A stretch of DNA of 64,000 nucleotides, taken from contig JAJYUJ010000010.1 of the NCBI GenBank assembly GCA_021792615.1, positions 3,034 through 67,033 on the forward strand, read 5' to 3'. The notes beneath the pieces were generated by a model, which was given only the letters and a program-made list of their open reading frames with translations, was not told the origin of the DNA and made no database searches. Positions 18,144 through 27,905 of the stretch are shown piece after piece. This DNA is from a bacterium. Its GTDB lineage: Bacteria > JAMCPX01. The position numbers were made by a program, and so were the translations under genes. The number at the start of each line of letters is the position of its first letter. Position 1 is the first letter of the stretch.

Positions 18144-19679
18144 TTAGTGTTTGAAGTGCCTGATCCCGGTGAACACCATTGCAATACCTGCTTCATCGGC
18201 TGCCTTGATGACCTCTTCGTCCCTGATCGAACCGCCGGGCTGTACAACGGATGTTATGCCTGCATCAATCAGCACCTTCAGTCCGTCTGCAAACGGGAAG
18301 AACGCATCCGAAGCGCCGACGGCACCTTTTGTGCTGAGATTCGATTTCATGATCGCTATCTTTGCGGAATCGACCCTGCTCATCTGTCCCGCGCCTACCC
18401 CGATAAGCTGGCGCGATTTTGCAACGATAATAGTGTTGCTCTTCGTGTGCTTGCATACCTTCATCGCGAAATCCATGTCTTTCATCTGATCGGGGTCAGG
18501 GGCTTTTTTTGTGACAACACGGCTGTTCTTCATCTCATCCGACAGGATGTCCCTGGTCTGCACGAGTATGCCGAATGACGTATCATGGATCTCGAACTGG
18601 GTTGCTTCGGGGGCAGCGGTAATTACCTTGATAAGTCTGAGATTTTTCTTTTTTGAGAAGATATCGAGGGCAGGGGTTGAGAATGAAGGCGCTATGATGA
18701 CCTCGTAGAATGTTTCTGCTATGAGCTTTGCGGTCTTTTCATCGACCTCGCCGTTAAAAGCGCAGATGCCTCCGTAGCTTGATGCGGGGTCCGTTTTGAA
18801 CGCCAGGCCATAAGCATCCGGAATTGAGTCCGCAATGGCTGCGCCGCACGGATTCGTATGCTTTATTATGGCACACGCCGGTTGCTGAAACTCCGCTGCC
18901 AGTTCATAAGCGCTGCTCATGTCGACGATATTATTATAGGATAGTTCCTTGCCTCCGAGCTGCTCGAACCTCAGGTCTTCATGGCTGTCAAGGTCAGACG
19001 TCCTGTACAGGGCAGCCTGCTGGTGCGGGTTTTCACCGTAACGCATCGGCTGCAGTCTGTTCAGCGTGAGGTGGATTTCCCCGGGTAAATTCATCTCGAG
19101 CTTCCGGTTGAGCCAGTTGGAGATAACGCTGTCGTACGATGCCGTATGATTGAAAGCCTTTGCGGCAAAGCTTAATTTGTCTTTTTCGGTTATATCATCC
19201 TTGCGGATGTGCTCTATGAGCCACGGGTAATCCGAGGGATCCACGATGACGATGACGTCCTTGTAGTTCTTCGAGCCCGCCCGCAGCATCGATGGCCCGC
19301 CGATATCTATCATTTCTATAACTTCGTCAAACGACACACCCTTTTTTTTCGCGGTCTGTCTGAAAGGATACAGGTTGACGATGATGAGATCGATCAAACC
19401 TATGGAGTGCTCTTTCAGCGATTTCAAGTGCTCGCTGTTGCTCCGTATGGCGAGGATGCCGCCGTGGATTTTCGGATGCAGGGTCTTGACCCTGCCGTCG
19501 AGCATCTCGGGAAACCCCGTGTAATCCGCAACATCCGTTACCGGGATCGCCTTTTCTTTCAAAAAGCGTGCCGTCCCCCCGGTGGAAAGGATCTCTATGT
19601 TTAACTCTGTCAGAGCCCTGCCCAGCTCCTCCAGTCCCGTTTTATCCGATACACTTAAAAGTGCTCTTTTTGAAGTCAT
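18144..19679 (-). CDS. purH: Bifunctional AICAR transformylase / IMP cyclohydrolase
   Basis: PurH performs the last two steps of IMP synthesis. The N-terminal IMP cyclohydrolase domain starts RALLSVSDKTGLEELG and includes STGGTARFL and DGRVKTLHPKIHGGIL. The C-terminal transformylase domain contains IIKHTNPCGAA and ends near GGSIRDEEVI and MVFTGIRHFKH. The ATG at 19679 is chosen for its AAAGGAGC ribosome site and the normal N terminus; the open frame continues 16 codons further upstream. The length of 511 residues is normal. Confidence 0.97.
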   Translation of the reverse strand: MTSKRALLSVSDKTGLEELGRALTELNIEILSTGGTARFLKEKAIPVTDVADYTGFPEMLDGRVKTLHPKIHGGILAIRSNSEHLKSLKEHSIGLIDLIIVNLYPFRQTAKKKGVSFDEVIEMIDIGGPSMLRAGSKNYKDVIVIVDPSDYPWLIEHIRKDDITEKDKLSFAAKAFNHTASYDSVISNWLNRKLEMNLPGEIHLTLNRLQPMRYGENPHQQAALYRTSDLDSHEDLRFEQLGGKELSYNNIVDMSSAYELAAEFQQPACAIIKHTNPCGAAIADSIPDAYGLAFKTDPASSYGGICAFNGEVDEKTAKLIAETFYEVIIAPSFSTPALDIFSKKKNLRLIKVITAAPEATQFEIHDTSFGILVQTRDILSDEMKNSRVVTKKAPDPDQMKDMDFAMKVCKHTKSNTIIVAKSRQLIGVGAGQMSRVDSAKIAIMKSNLSTKGAVGASDAFFPFADGLKVLIDAGITSVVQPGGSIRDEEVIKAADEAGIAMVFTGIRHFKH

Positions 19680-19727
19680 GACCTGCTCCTTTATAAATAG
19701 TGATTTTATTACCTTATCCTTAAACAT

Positions 19728-19921
19728 AAAATAAAATCAAGTGCTATTGAAAGTAAGGGCTCCGGATCGTTGCTCCGGGAACCGGTATGCCGCTTCTCTT
19801 CCGTAAAAATAAAAATTTACCCCCGTTAGAACGTCCCGCCATCGGGGACGGGGATAATAGATAAATTTATATATCCTTAGAGAAAGGGCGTTGTTCAAAG
19901 CCACGTACTTTCGAACCGGGT
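19728..19921. other. Gap between purH 5' end and comM 3' end
   Basis: This gap holds the promoter side of purH, AT-rich directly upstream of its start. It also contains an ACCCCCGTTAGAA stretch at 19819-19831 resembling the inverted-repeat end seen at 51.85 and 53.2 kb, followed by a hairpin GTCCC/GGGAC (19833-19849). A roughly 48-bp sequence (19881-19928) is repeated at 41.26 kb. Confidence 0.5.
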
Positions 19922-21469
19922 TTACAACCCCAGCGGGGTCCTGTCAAGGCTGCGGTACTGGATGGCCTCGGCAATATGGTGGGACTTGATATCGGCTGCG
20001 CCGTCAAGGTCTGCAATGGTCCTGGACACCTTGATGAGTTTTGTGTATGCCCGGGCAGAAAGTCCAAGCCTTTCGATAGCGGAGGAGAGCAGGCCGACAG
20101 ACGGTTCGTCGAGCTTACAGAATTTTTTTATGTGTCTTGATGACATCTGGGTATTCGAAAATATCTTGAATCCCCTGAACCGCTCCTGCTGAACCGTGCG
20201 CGCCTTCTCGACCCTCAGGAGTATATCGTGCGAGGATTCCTGGTTCCCGTCCCTGATGATGTCCGAGAATCTGACCGCAGGCACGTCTATCTGGATATCG
20301 AACCTGTCCATGAGCGGACCCGATATCCTTGAACGGTATTTCATGATGGCAGAAACGGAACAGGTGCATTGATGGAGCGGGTCCCCGTAGTAACCGCACG
20401 GACAGGGGTTCATTGCGGCTATCAGCATAAACCTCGAAGGAAAGGTGAGGGTCTGCTGTGCCCTTGTGATGGTTACGTAGCCGTCTTCCAAAGGCTGGCG
20501 GAGCGCTTCCAGCGCATTCTTTTTGAATTCCGGCAGTTCATCGAGAAACAGTACCCCGTGGTGGGAGAGGCTCACCTCCCCGGGTTTCGGCTGCTGTGTT
20601 CCTCCGACGAGTCCAACATCTGAAATCGTATGGTGGGGCGAACGGAACGGCCTTTTGGTTACAAGGGCGTTTTCAGCGGCCAGTACGCCCGCAACGCTGT
20701 GTATCTTCGTCGTTTCAATCGCCTCTTTGAATGTCATGCGCGGCAGGATTGTCGGCAGCCTCATGGAGAGCATCGTTTTACCGGAGCCGGGCGGTCCGAT
20801 CATCAGGACATTATGTCCGCCTGCTGCGGCAATTTCCAGCGCGCGCTTCGCGTGTTCCTGTCCCTTGACCTCGTTGAAATCCATGTCGTAGGCGGAGAGC
20901 TGCGCGTACAGGCTTTTGTAGTCCGTTTTTATGCTCTTGAGCGGCAGTTCTCCCCGCAGGAGGCTGACCACCTCGGAAAGGTGTCCTGACTCATAAACCC
21001 TCAGGCCTTCGACGATACCAGCCTCCGGACCGTTCCCTTTGGGGACGATGATGCTGTTGAACCGCATGTCGGATGTCATGATTGCCGCAGGGAGTACGCC
21101 TTTAACGGGTTTTACGACCCCATCCAGCGAAAGCTCTCCGAGAATGATGACACCGTCCGTACTTCCGGGATCGATGACGCCGAGGGCGGACAATATGCCG
21201 ATGCAGATCGGCAGGTCGTAAGCAGAGCCCTCTTTTTTTATGTGTGCAGGCGCCAGGTTTATGGTGATCCGCTTCGGCGGCATCACATAGCCGGTATTGT
21301 GGATCGCACTGCGTATGCGTTCCTTGCTTTCTTTTATCGCACCGTCGGGCAGGCCCACGATGGTAAAAGACGGCAGGCCGTTTGCAATGTCCGTTTCCAC
21401 CTCGACGAGCTGAGCGTCGACACCGTAGAGTGCGGAACTGAGAACCTTTGAATAATTGACAAAGCCCAT
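19922..21469 (-). CDS. comM: YifB/ComM-family Mg-chelatase-like AAA+ ATPase
   Basis: The 515-residue protein has an N-terminal Lon-protease-like domain (ALYGVDAQLVEVETDIANGL, then GLPDGAIKESKERIRSAI). The Mg-chelatase-type AAA+ domain has Walker A MIGPPGSGKTM, Walker B GVLFLDELPEF and a CPCGYYGDPLHQC-type cysteine loop. ComM is a branch-migration helicase for DNA integrated during transformation where it has been studied. The ATG at 21469 is the family start; the open frame runs further upstream into radC and is not coding. It is divergent from radC across 43 bp. Confidence 0.93.
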   Translation of the reverse strand: MGFVNYSKVLSSALYGVDAQLVEVETDIANGLPSFTIVGLPDGAIKESKERIRSAIHNTGYVMPPKRITINLAPAHIKKEGSAYDLPICIGILSALGVIDPGSTDGVIILGELSLDGVVKPVKGVLPAAIMTSDMRFNSIIVPKGNGPEAGIVEGLRVYESGHLSEVVSLLRGELPLKSIKTDYKSLYAQLSAYDMDFNEVKGQEHAKRALEIAAAGGHNVLMIGPPGSGKTMLSMRLPTILPRMTFKEAIETTKIHSVAGVLAAENALVTKRPFRSPHHTISDVGLVGGTQQPKPGEVSLSHHGVLFLDELPEFKKNALEALRQPLEDGYVTITRAQQTLTFPSRFMLIAAMNPCPCGYYGDPLHQCTCSVSAIMKYRSRISGPLMDRFDIQIDVPAVRFSDIIRDGNQESSHDILLRVEKARTVQQERFRGFKIFSNTQMSSRHIKKFCKLDEPSVGLLSSAIERLGLSARAYTKLIKVSRTIADLDGAADIKSHHIAEAIQYRSLDRTPLGL

Positions 21470-21512
21470 AATAACTGTATTAGTATATAAAAAATTAAAA
21501 CGCAAACAATTT

Positions 21513-22235
21513 ATGAACGATTTCAAAAACAGACCGGACAGCGAAATGCCAAGGGAAAGGCTTTTGTCCTCGGGTGCCCGCAGCCTGAGTGATGCCGAGC
21601 TGCTCGCCGTGATTTTGCAGACAGGCACGAAAGGCAAAGATGTCATGGCCCTTGCTCTTGAAACCCTGAATGTCTGCGGGGGATTTCCCGGTATAGAGAA
21701 TACCGGGGTTGACGAGCTTTTGCACATTTCAGGACTGAGCAGCGCCAAGATAACCAAGCTCAAGGCCGCAGTTGAGATAGGCAGGAGGACAATTTATTCG
21801 AGCAGGGCCGCCGTGCGGAAGATTACAAATTCTCAAGGTGCTTTCCTGATCCTCGAACCGCTGCTGCGAAACCTTGCAAAGGAGAATTTTACGATCGTAT
21901 TGTTAAACAACCAGAACGAGATCATCGCGGTAAAACGCATAGGAGAGGGCACGGTCAATGCAGCGACCGTTTATCCGAGGGAATTGATGGAGATCGGGAT
22001 CCGGGCGTCCGCTGCCGGCATTATCCTGTCACACAATCATCCCTCCGGAAGCATAGTCCCGAGCATTGAAGACAAGCGGCTGACCATGAACATGGTCGTG
22101 CTGGGAGAATTGTCCGGCATGGTCCTTCACGATCACATCATTATAGGCGGGGACGGCTACTACAGCTTTGCGGACGACGGTCTGCTCGCCACCATGAAAC
22201 AGCAGTTTCTTCGCGCATTGCAATCCACGTTTTAA
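21513..22235 (+). CDS. radC: RadC-family JAB/MPN protein
   Basis: The protein has a N-terminal helix-hairpin-helix part (LAVILQTGTKGKD, LLHISGLSSAKITKLKAA) and a C-terminal JAB metalloprotease-like domain with the zinc motif SHNHPSGSIVPS followed by the Asp in IEDKRLT. Despite its name, RadC's role in repair is not established. The ATG at 21513 gives the conventional N terminus and about 240 residues. It is divergent from comM, so the short AT-rich gap carries both promoters. Confidence 0.93.
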   Translation: MNDFKNRPDSEMPRERLLSSGARSLSDAELLAVILQTGTKGKDVMALALETLNVCGGFPGIENTGVDELLHISGLSSAKITKLKAAVEIGRRTIYSSRAAVRKITNSQGAFLILEPLLRNLAKENFTIVLLNNQNEIIAVKRIGEGTVNAATVYPRELMEIGIRASAAGIILSHNHPSGSIVPSIEDKRLTMNMVVLGELSGMVLHDHIIIGGDGYYSFADDGLLATMKQQFLRALQSTF

Positions 22236-22243
22236 ATCACTCT

Positions 22244-22798
22244 TCAGAACAGCAGGCCCAGGGTCAACTGCAGCGTTATGAGGCCTACGTAGGTTTTCTG
22301 GAGGATTACGCCTTCGTATTCGATCACGGGACCGAAAAAAAAGGTGGATGTTGCCATGATATCCACACCGAGTCCTGCACGAAACCCAATTCCTGCATCG
22401 TCGGCCGGGCGTGATATGCCGGACGTCTGCGCCGGGGTACCGGAGAAATTCGCGTAGTCGAAATTCAGTCCGCCGGTCAGATAGCCTTTTGATATGCCGT
22501 TGTTCAGGTATTGCTTCAGGGCAATGCCCGCATAAGCGAGGTTCATCGAGAGCTTATCATCAAGGGCATTGGTAAACCGGTTATATCCGAGGACAAAGCT
22601 TACGTTCGAATCATCCGACGTATCGTAGCCTATGCCGACATCTATTTTAGGCCCGTTGTTGAAATTATAGGTCGAGTTCTTCGTATAGAGACTAAACCCG
22701 GGATTCAGGGTAAAAGATACTTGTCCTTGATCGGCCAGGGCAATCGCCGGCAGAAAAAAACCCACGCTTATCACAAGCAGCATCATGCGGTACTTCAT
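22244..22798 (-). CDS. Predicted outer-membrane beta-barrel protein
   Basis: A 184-residue protein with a signal peptide (hydrophobic core MLLVISVGFFLPAIALA, cleavage after ALA). The mature part alternates polar and hydrophobic residues as in amphipathic beta strands and ends in LTLGLLF, a C-terminal phenylalanine typical of proteins inserted by the BAM machinery. It would form about eight strands. I do not recognise a specific family. Its start has an AGGAGGTCAG-type site. It converges on radC with an 8-bp gap. Confidence 0.7.
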   Translation of the reverse strand: MKYRMMLLVISVGFFLPAIALADQGQVSFTLNPGFSLYTKNSTYNFNNGPKIDVGIGYDTSDDSNVSFVLGYNRFTNALDDKLSMNLAYAGIALKQYLNNGISKGYLTGGLNFDYANFSGTPAQTSGISRPADDAGIGFRAGLGVDIMATSTFFFGPVIEYEGVILQKTYVGLITLQLTLGLLF

Positions 22799-22879
22799 CT
22801 GACCTCCTTGTACCTCGCCTTTTAAAGAAGTTTACAATATAGATAAACTCATGATAGAGGCATAGTCAAGGGTGATTAT

Positions 22880-23398
22880 ATGAAACTGACTTACAATGGG
22901 AAAGTACCGGAGATCCATGAAAGCGCTTATGTGGCCGGCAACGCGATTGTACTCGGCGATGTCGTTATAGGAGCGGGCAGTTCCGTGTGGTTCAATGCAG
23001 TCGTACGGGGAGACGAGAATTATATAAGGATAGGCTCGAGAACGAACGTGCAGGATAACTGTGTTCTGCATGTTACGCATAAAACACACCCCCTGTTCCT
23101 CGGCGATGATATCACGATAGGCCACGGTGCCGTCGTCCACGGATGCAGAATCAAAAATGTATGTTTGATAGGCATAGGCGCGATTATACTGGACGGGGCG
23201 GTTGTCGGAGAGGAGTCCATCGTAGCGGCCGGCAGTGTCGTGAAGGAAGGCATGATTGTTCCTCCCCGCACGCTTGTTGCAGGGGTCCCGGCGGTTGTTA
23301 AGAGGGAACTGACCCGGGAGGACATCGATTACATCATGAGCCTGACCAACAACTATATCGAGATTACAAAAGTATATTCGAGACAACCGGGCCAATAA
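22880..23398 (+). CDS. Gamma-carbonic-anhydrase-like hexapeptide-repeat protein
   Basis: The protein is a left-handed beta-helix of the YrdA/CaiE/gamma-carbonic-anhydrase family with hexapeptide turns such as AIVLGDVVIGAGSSVWFNAV. The metal histidines appear in VLHVTHKTHPLFLG and GHGAVVHGC. The C-terminal helix is YIMSLTNNYIEI. Reversible CO2 hydration is known for some members; others appear to be assembly factors. The length of 172 residues is normal. Confidence 0.88.
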   Translation: MKLTYNGKVPEIHESAYVAGNAIVLGDVVIGAGSSVWFNAVVRGDENYIRIGSRTNVQDNCVLHVTHKTHPLFLGDDITIGHGAVVHGCRIKNVCLIGIGAIILDGAVVGEESIVAAGSVVKEGMIVPPRTLVAGVPAVVKRELTREDIDYIMSLTNNYIEITKVYSRQPGQ

Positions 23399-23434
23399 CT
23401 TGATAATTTTTAATACTGGAGTATTTATAGAGGT

Positions 23435-23881
23435 ATGAATACGGTAAAGGTTTTAAAAGAAACCGTTCTTTTCAAAGGTATAGACGAAAGGATCATAAAC
23501 ATCCTCGCCAATATATCGGAAACGGCAAGCGTACCGGCGGAAACGATCATATTTGCGGAAGGCACGCAGTCGGACGCAATGTTTATCATTGCATCCGGTA
23601 CGGTGAATGTCATAAAAGATACCCGGGATAAGAATGAATCCGTGATAGGGGAGCTTTCGGCCGGCGATGTTATGGGGATATTGTCGCTGTTCCGGAACGG
23701 GGACAGATCCGTTACGGTAAGGGCCATCGGACCTGTGGATCTCGTAACGATTACAAAAGAAAGTTTTGAAAAACTGGTAAAAAACAATATACACGCGGCT
23801 TATCAGATATTATTCAGTATAACTCAGTATGTTGCCAATCTGCTCAATGCGCCAGAAGGGTTAAAGGAGATAATACCATGA
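23435..23881 (+). CDS. Cyclic-nucleotide-binding-domain protein
   Basis: A single 148-residue cNMP-binding (CRP-like) beta-roll with FAEGTQSDAMFIIASGTVNV and a phosphate-binding-cassette-like region GELSAGDVMGILSLFRNGDRSVTVRA. There is no DNA-binding domain. The stop overlaps the start of the LysM gene by four bases, so the pair is translationally coupled. Ligand and role are unknown. Confidence 0.82.
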   Translation: MNTVKVLKETVLFKGIDERIINILANISETASVPAETIIFAEGTQSDAMFIIASGTVNVIKDTRDKNESVIGELSAGDVMGILSLFRNGDRSVTVRAIGPVDLVTITKESFEKLVKNNIHAAYQILFSITQYVANLLNAPEGLKEIIP

Positions 23882-24855
23882 AAGGAAAAAGGATTTTTGT
23901 CATACTGTTCGTTGTTTTTGTTCTGCCATGCATCGTTTTATCCTCTGCATTTGCACAGGGGTCCGATACCGGTGGTGGAGTCATCGCACCACCGTCCGGA
24001 GGAGCTGAATCGATAGCGATCCCTCAACCGGAAAGTGTTGAGGCCGTGCCGCTGCCGCCGCAAAACGCAGGCACGCTTCAGACAGCCACGGGCATTGAGC
24101 AGCAGCAGCCATCATCAGCCCAGCCCCTGTTGACCGGGAGTACTCCGACGATGGAAGAACAACCGCTGGCGCCGGTGCCGGAAGAATCGCTCCCCGGCAT
24201 ACCTCCGGTGAATGGTACGGGTGAATCACCGGTAGCGGCGGCACCGCAGCCATTGTCACCTCCCCTGCCGCCTCTGGAGCAGCAGCCTCCGCCCGAACTG
24301 CCGCTAGCAGGTCAGCAGCCATCTGCCGAGTTGCCTGCCGTGCCGCTGGCACCGGTGACAACCGTGACCACGGCACCGCCTGCGGAAGCCGCACCTCCGG
24401 AGATGACTGCCCAGCCGTTTACCGGCGGGCAAACTCCCCCTGTTCAACAGGAAACACTCCCTCTGGCTGCTCCGGAAACAGTGCAGCCCGGGACGGAACA
24501 GATGCAGGCACTACCGCCGGCCGCACCGCCTGCACCCCAGGAAACACCATCGGTCACGTCGATGCCGGAGCAGAATGTTCCGGCACCCGCAGCACAGGCC
24601 CCGGCGGCAGCTGAAACCGAACGTGTGTCAAAACCCCCCCATATCGTTCCCGGCGAAGTGTTGAGAGGTATGCCGGAATATGTAAACGTGAGAACAACCC
24701 ATGTTGTAAGACCGGGCGAGGACCTCCATTGGCTGGCCGCTGTTTATTACGGTGATGCGAGGTTATGGGATAAGATCTATGAAGCAAATAAAAAAGTGAT
24801 AAAAGATCCGAACCATTTAGTGGTTGGAACAAGGCTTGTTATTCCGCCAAAATAG
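23878..24855 (+). CDS. Secreted proline-rich LysM protein
   Basis: The protein has a signal peptide ([19 protein letters not shown]), then about 230 residues of low-complexity Pro/Ala/Gln/Glu sequence, and a C-terminal LysM domain of about 50 residues ([19 protein letters not shown], then [15 protein letters not shown]). It is likely a periplasmic or envelope protein that binds peptidoglycan, with the proline-rich part acting as a spacer. It is coupled to the preceding cNMP-binding gene. Confidence 0.82.
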   Translation: MKGKRIFVILFVVFVLPCIVLSSAFAQGSDTGGGVIAPPSGGAESIAIPQPESVEAVPLPPQNAGTLQTATGIEQQQPSSAQPLLTGSTPTMEEQPLAPVPEESLPGIPPVNGTGESPVAAAPQPLSPPLPPLEQQPPPELPLAGQQPSAELPAVPLAPVTTVTTAPPAEAAPPEMTAQPFTGGQTPPVQQETLPLAAPETVQPGTEQMQALPPAAPPAPQETPSVTSMPEQNVPAPAAQAPAAAETERVSKPPHIVPGEVLRGMPEYVNVRTTHVVRPGEDLHWLAAVYYGDARLWDKIYEANKKVIKDPNHLVVGTRLVIPPK

Positions 24856-24877
24856 TTTCAAAGAAAGGAAACATATC

Positions 24878-26359
24878 ATGTCGATACATGCTGAAGGAAA
24901 TCCTTCTATAACGGAAGGCTATACATTTGACGACCTCTTGCTTTTACCTTCGGAATCCAGGATCCTGCCGAGAGATGTTGTCATGGAGACCCGCTTTTCG
25001 AGGCATATACTGCTCCGCATTCCTCTGGTCAGCGCCGCCATGGACACGGTTACCGAGTCTGCGACGGCAATCACCATGGCTCAGCAGGGAGGCATTGGGG
25101 TCATCCATAAAAATATGACCATTAAAAAACAGTCCGAAGAGGTAGCAAAGGTAAAGAAATACGAAAGCTATATCATAACGGACCCTGTGACCATGTCACC
25201 CGAGAGCAAACTGAGAGAGGGAGTTGCGTTTATGCGCAAAAACAATATATCGGGCCTGCCCATCGTCAAGAAAGGCAAGCTGGTCGGTATATTGACAAAC
25301 AGGGACATGCGGTTCGAAGACAATCTGGACAAGCCTATCAGCCAGGTCATGACAAAGGGCAGGCTCATTACGGCACATGAAGATGTGACCCTTGAACAGG
25401 CGAAGAAGCTTTTGCACCAGCACAGGATAGAGAAGCTGCTCGTCGTAAACAGCCGCGGGGAGCTCAAGGGGCTGATCACGGTGAAGGACATAGAAAAAAC
25501 CATTAAGTTTCCTCTTGCCACCAAGGACAAGCTCGGGAGGTTAATGGTCGGTGCGGGCCTCGGTATATCGGGCGATCGCGAGGAAAGGGCTTCGGCACTG
25601 GTAAAATGCGGCGCCGACTGCCTTGTGGTCGATACTGCACACGGTCATTCGAAAGGCGTGATCAGTTTTGTGAAAGAGCTGAGGCAGGAGTATCCGGATG
25701 TGGATATCATAGCAGGCAACGTTGCGACCGAAGAGGGTACCGCGGCATTGATAGAAGCAGGGGTGGACGCGGTTAAAATCGGGGTCGGTCCCGGTTCTAT
25801 ATGTACCACGAGGATCGTCGCGGGCATCGGTGTGCCGCAGTTGACCGCAATCATGAACGCATACCGGGCATCGAGGATAAACGATGTACCCATTATTGCT
25901 GACGGCGGAATCAAGTTTTCGGGAGATATTACCAAGGCACTCGCAGCAGGCGCAGATACCGTCATGATCGGCAACCTTTTTGCCGGTACGGACGAAAGTC
26001 CGGGAGAGTTTGTTTTCCTCGGAGGCAGGACGTACAAAGTTTACCGGGGCATGGGTTCGATAGAGGCCATGAAGGCAGGGTCCAAGGACCGGTATGCGCA
26101 GGAGTATCTCGAGGATGAAACGAAATTCGTACCCGAGGGTATCGAGGGCAGGGTGCCGTACAAAGGGTCCCTGTCATCCGTCATATACCAATTGCTGGGC
26201 GGGTTGAAGGCAGGCATGGGATATGTCGGCGCCAGAGACATAAGCGAATTGAAGCAAAAGGCGAAGTTTGTAAAGATTACCTCTGCAGGGCTGCGGGAAA
26301 GCCACGTGCACGATGTTTCCATATCGAAGGAAGCACCCAACTACAGATTGGAGTTTTGA
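24878..26359 (+). CDS. guaB: IMP dehydrogenase
   Basis: GuaB oxidises IMP to XMP, the committed step to GMP. The 493-residue protein has the TIM barrel interrupted by two CBS domains ([12 protein letters not shown] and [19 protein letters not shown]). The catalytic-cysteine loop is [17 protein letters not shown] and the mobile flap [15 protein letters not shown]. The ATG at 24878 follows an AAGGAAA site. guaA follows at 12 bp, giving a guaBA pair. Confidence 0.97.
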   Translation: MSIHAEGNPSITEGYTFDDLLLLPSESRILPRDVVMETRFSRHILLRIPLVSAAMDTVTESATAITMAQQGGIGVIHKNMTIKKQSEEVAKVKKYESYIITDPVTMSPESKLREGVAFMRKNNISGLPIVKKGKLVGILTNRDMRFEDNLDKPISQVMTKGRLITAHEDVTLEQAKKLLHQHRIEKLLVVNSRGELKGLITVKDIEKTIKFPLATKDKLGRLMVGAGLGISGDREERASALVKCGADCLVVDTAHGHSKGVISFVKELRQEYPDVDIIAGNVATEEGTAALIEAGVDAVKIGVGPGSICTTRIVAGIGVPQLTAIMNAYRASRINDVPIIADGGIKFSGDITKALAAGADTVMIGNLFAGTDESPGEFVFLGGRTYKVYRGMGSIEAMKAGSKDRYAQEYLEDETKFVPEGIEGRVPYKGSLSSVIYQLLGGLKAGMGYVGARDISELKQKAKFVKITSAGLRESHVHDVSISKEAPNYRLEF

Positions 26360-26371
26360 GTCAGAACAGTT

Positions 26372-27904
26372 ATGTTTGAATCTATCGTAATTCTGGACTT
26401 CGGGTCTCAGTACACGCAGCTTATATCGAGAAGGATACGGGAACTTGGTGTCTATTCCCAGATCATACCGTTTTCTACGACGGCTGAGAAAATAAAGGAG
26501 CTCAACGCAAAAGGCATAATACTGTCGGGGAGTCCTTACAGCGTCTATCAGAAAGGCGCACCGAAACCGGACAAGGGAATATTCCAGCTCGGCATACCGG
26601 TCCTCGGCATCTGTTACGGCATGCAGTATATTACCAATGCCATGGGCGGTGTTGTCCAGCGCTCGAAACAAAGGGAGTACGGAAGGGCCGAGGTTGAAAT
26701 ATCCTGTCAGTCCCCTCTGTTCAAAGGCATGTGCGGGGGTGCCCGGCATACGGTGTGGATGAGTCATTCCGACCGCATCGAAAAAATTCCCGCGGACTTC
26801 CAAGTTACGGCGTCATCGGCAAATTCGCCGGTTGCCGCTTTCCAGCACGCCACAGAACCGGTCTTCGGCCTGCAATTCCATCCCGAGGTCTCGCATACGG
26901 TGGACGGCATGCACATACTCGGCAATTTCATAGATTCCTGCGGTATAACCCAAAAATGGAACCTCGGCGAGTTCATAGACAGCGCGGTCCGCGACATCAG
27001 GGAAACGGTCGGCGGAGACCGGGTCATCGGCGCGATCAGCGGCGGTGTGGATTCCACCGTTGCTTCGGTGATGACCCAGCGTGCCGTCGGTGATCGCCTG
27101 AAGCTCTTGTTCATCAACAACGGCCTCCTGCGGGAGCATGAATCGGAAGAGGTCATGGCTGCGTTCAAAGCCATGAAACTGAACGTTCGTTACATAGATG
27201 CATCGAGGATTTTTTTACAAAGGCTCCACGGTGTCACGGACCCCGAGAAGAAGCGCAAAATCATCGGGAAAACGTTCATCGACGTATTCGAAAAGCACGC
27301 ATCGGGCAAGGCCTTTAAGTGGCTGCTGCAGGGGACCCTGTATCCCGATGTTATCGAGAGCACCTCTCATGTCGGTCCTTCACAGACCATCAAGAGTCAC
27401 CACAATGTCGGCGGGCTGCCGTCGAGAATGCGGCTCAAGGTCCTTGAGCCCTTGCGCCTGCTCTTCAAAGACGAGGTGAGAAGCATAGGAGGGATACTCG
27501 GCATTCCGGAAAAAATACTGGCCAGACAGCCCTTCCCGGGACCGGGCCTGAGCATAAGGATACTGGGGGAAATAAACAAACAGCACATCGATATTCTGAC
27601 GAAGGCGGACGCGATCGTGAGAAGCGAGATAGAGAAATCACCGGTCGCCGCAACGCTGTGGCAGTACTTTGCGGTACTCCTGCCGGTAAAGACGGTCGGC
27701 ATCATGGGCGATGAAAGGACCTACGAATATGTCATCGCCATCCGGGCGGTGAACAGCACCGATGCCATGACCGCAGACTGGGCAAGGCTGCCGTACGAGC
27801 TCATGGACAGGCTTTCCTCGAGGATCATCAGCGAGGTTGTCGGTGTCAACCGGGTGGTGTATGACATCAGCTCGAAGCCCCCGAGCACGATAGAATGGGA
27901 GTGA
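26372..27904 (+). CDS. guaA: GMP synthase (glutamine-hydrolysing)
   Basis: GuaA aminates XMP to GMP. The class I glutaminase domain shows the nucleophile Cys in LGICYGMQYI and the His-Glu pair in GLQFHPEVSHT. The synthetase domain has the PP-loop AISGGVDSTVAS, and the dimerisation domain ends in the family's SSKPPSTIEWE. The 510-residue length is normal. dnaE begins one base after its stop. Confidence 0.97.
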   Translation: MFESIVILDFGSQYTQLISRRIRELGVYSQIIPFSTTAEKIKELNAKGIILSGSPYSVYQKGAPKPDKGIFQLGIPVLGICYGMQYITNAMGGVVQRSKQREYGRAEVEISCQSPLFKGMCGGARHTVWMSHSDRIEKIPADFQVTASSANSPVAAFQHATEPVFGLQFHPEVSHTVDGMHILGNFIDSCGITQKWNLGEFIDSAVRDIRETVGGDRVIGAISGGVDSTVASVMTQRAVGDRLKLLFINNGLLREHESEEVMAAFKAMKLNVRYIDASRIFLQRLHGVTDPEKKRKIIGKTFIDVFEKHASGKAFKWLLQGTLYPDVIESTSHVGPSQTIKSHHNVGGLPSRMRLKVLEPLRLLFKDEVRSIGGILGIPEKILARQPFPGPGLSIRILGEINKQHIDILTKADAIVRSEIEKSPVAATLWQYFAVLLPVKTVGIMGDERTYEYVIAIRAVNSTDAMTADWARLPYELMDRLSSRIISEVVGVNRVVYDISSKPPSTIEWE

Positions 27905-27905
27905 T

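Noticed and set aside
21470-21763. Upstream extension of the comM reading frame by about 98 codons
   Set aside because: It is the antisense of radC; the family N terminus begins at the ATG at 21469.
26174-26803. Long minus-strand frames opposite guaB, guaA and dnaE
   Set aside because: They are shadows of strongly coding genes and show no family motif or ribosome site.
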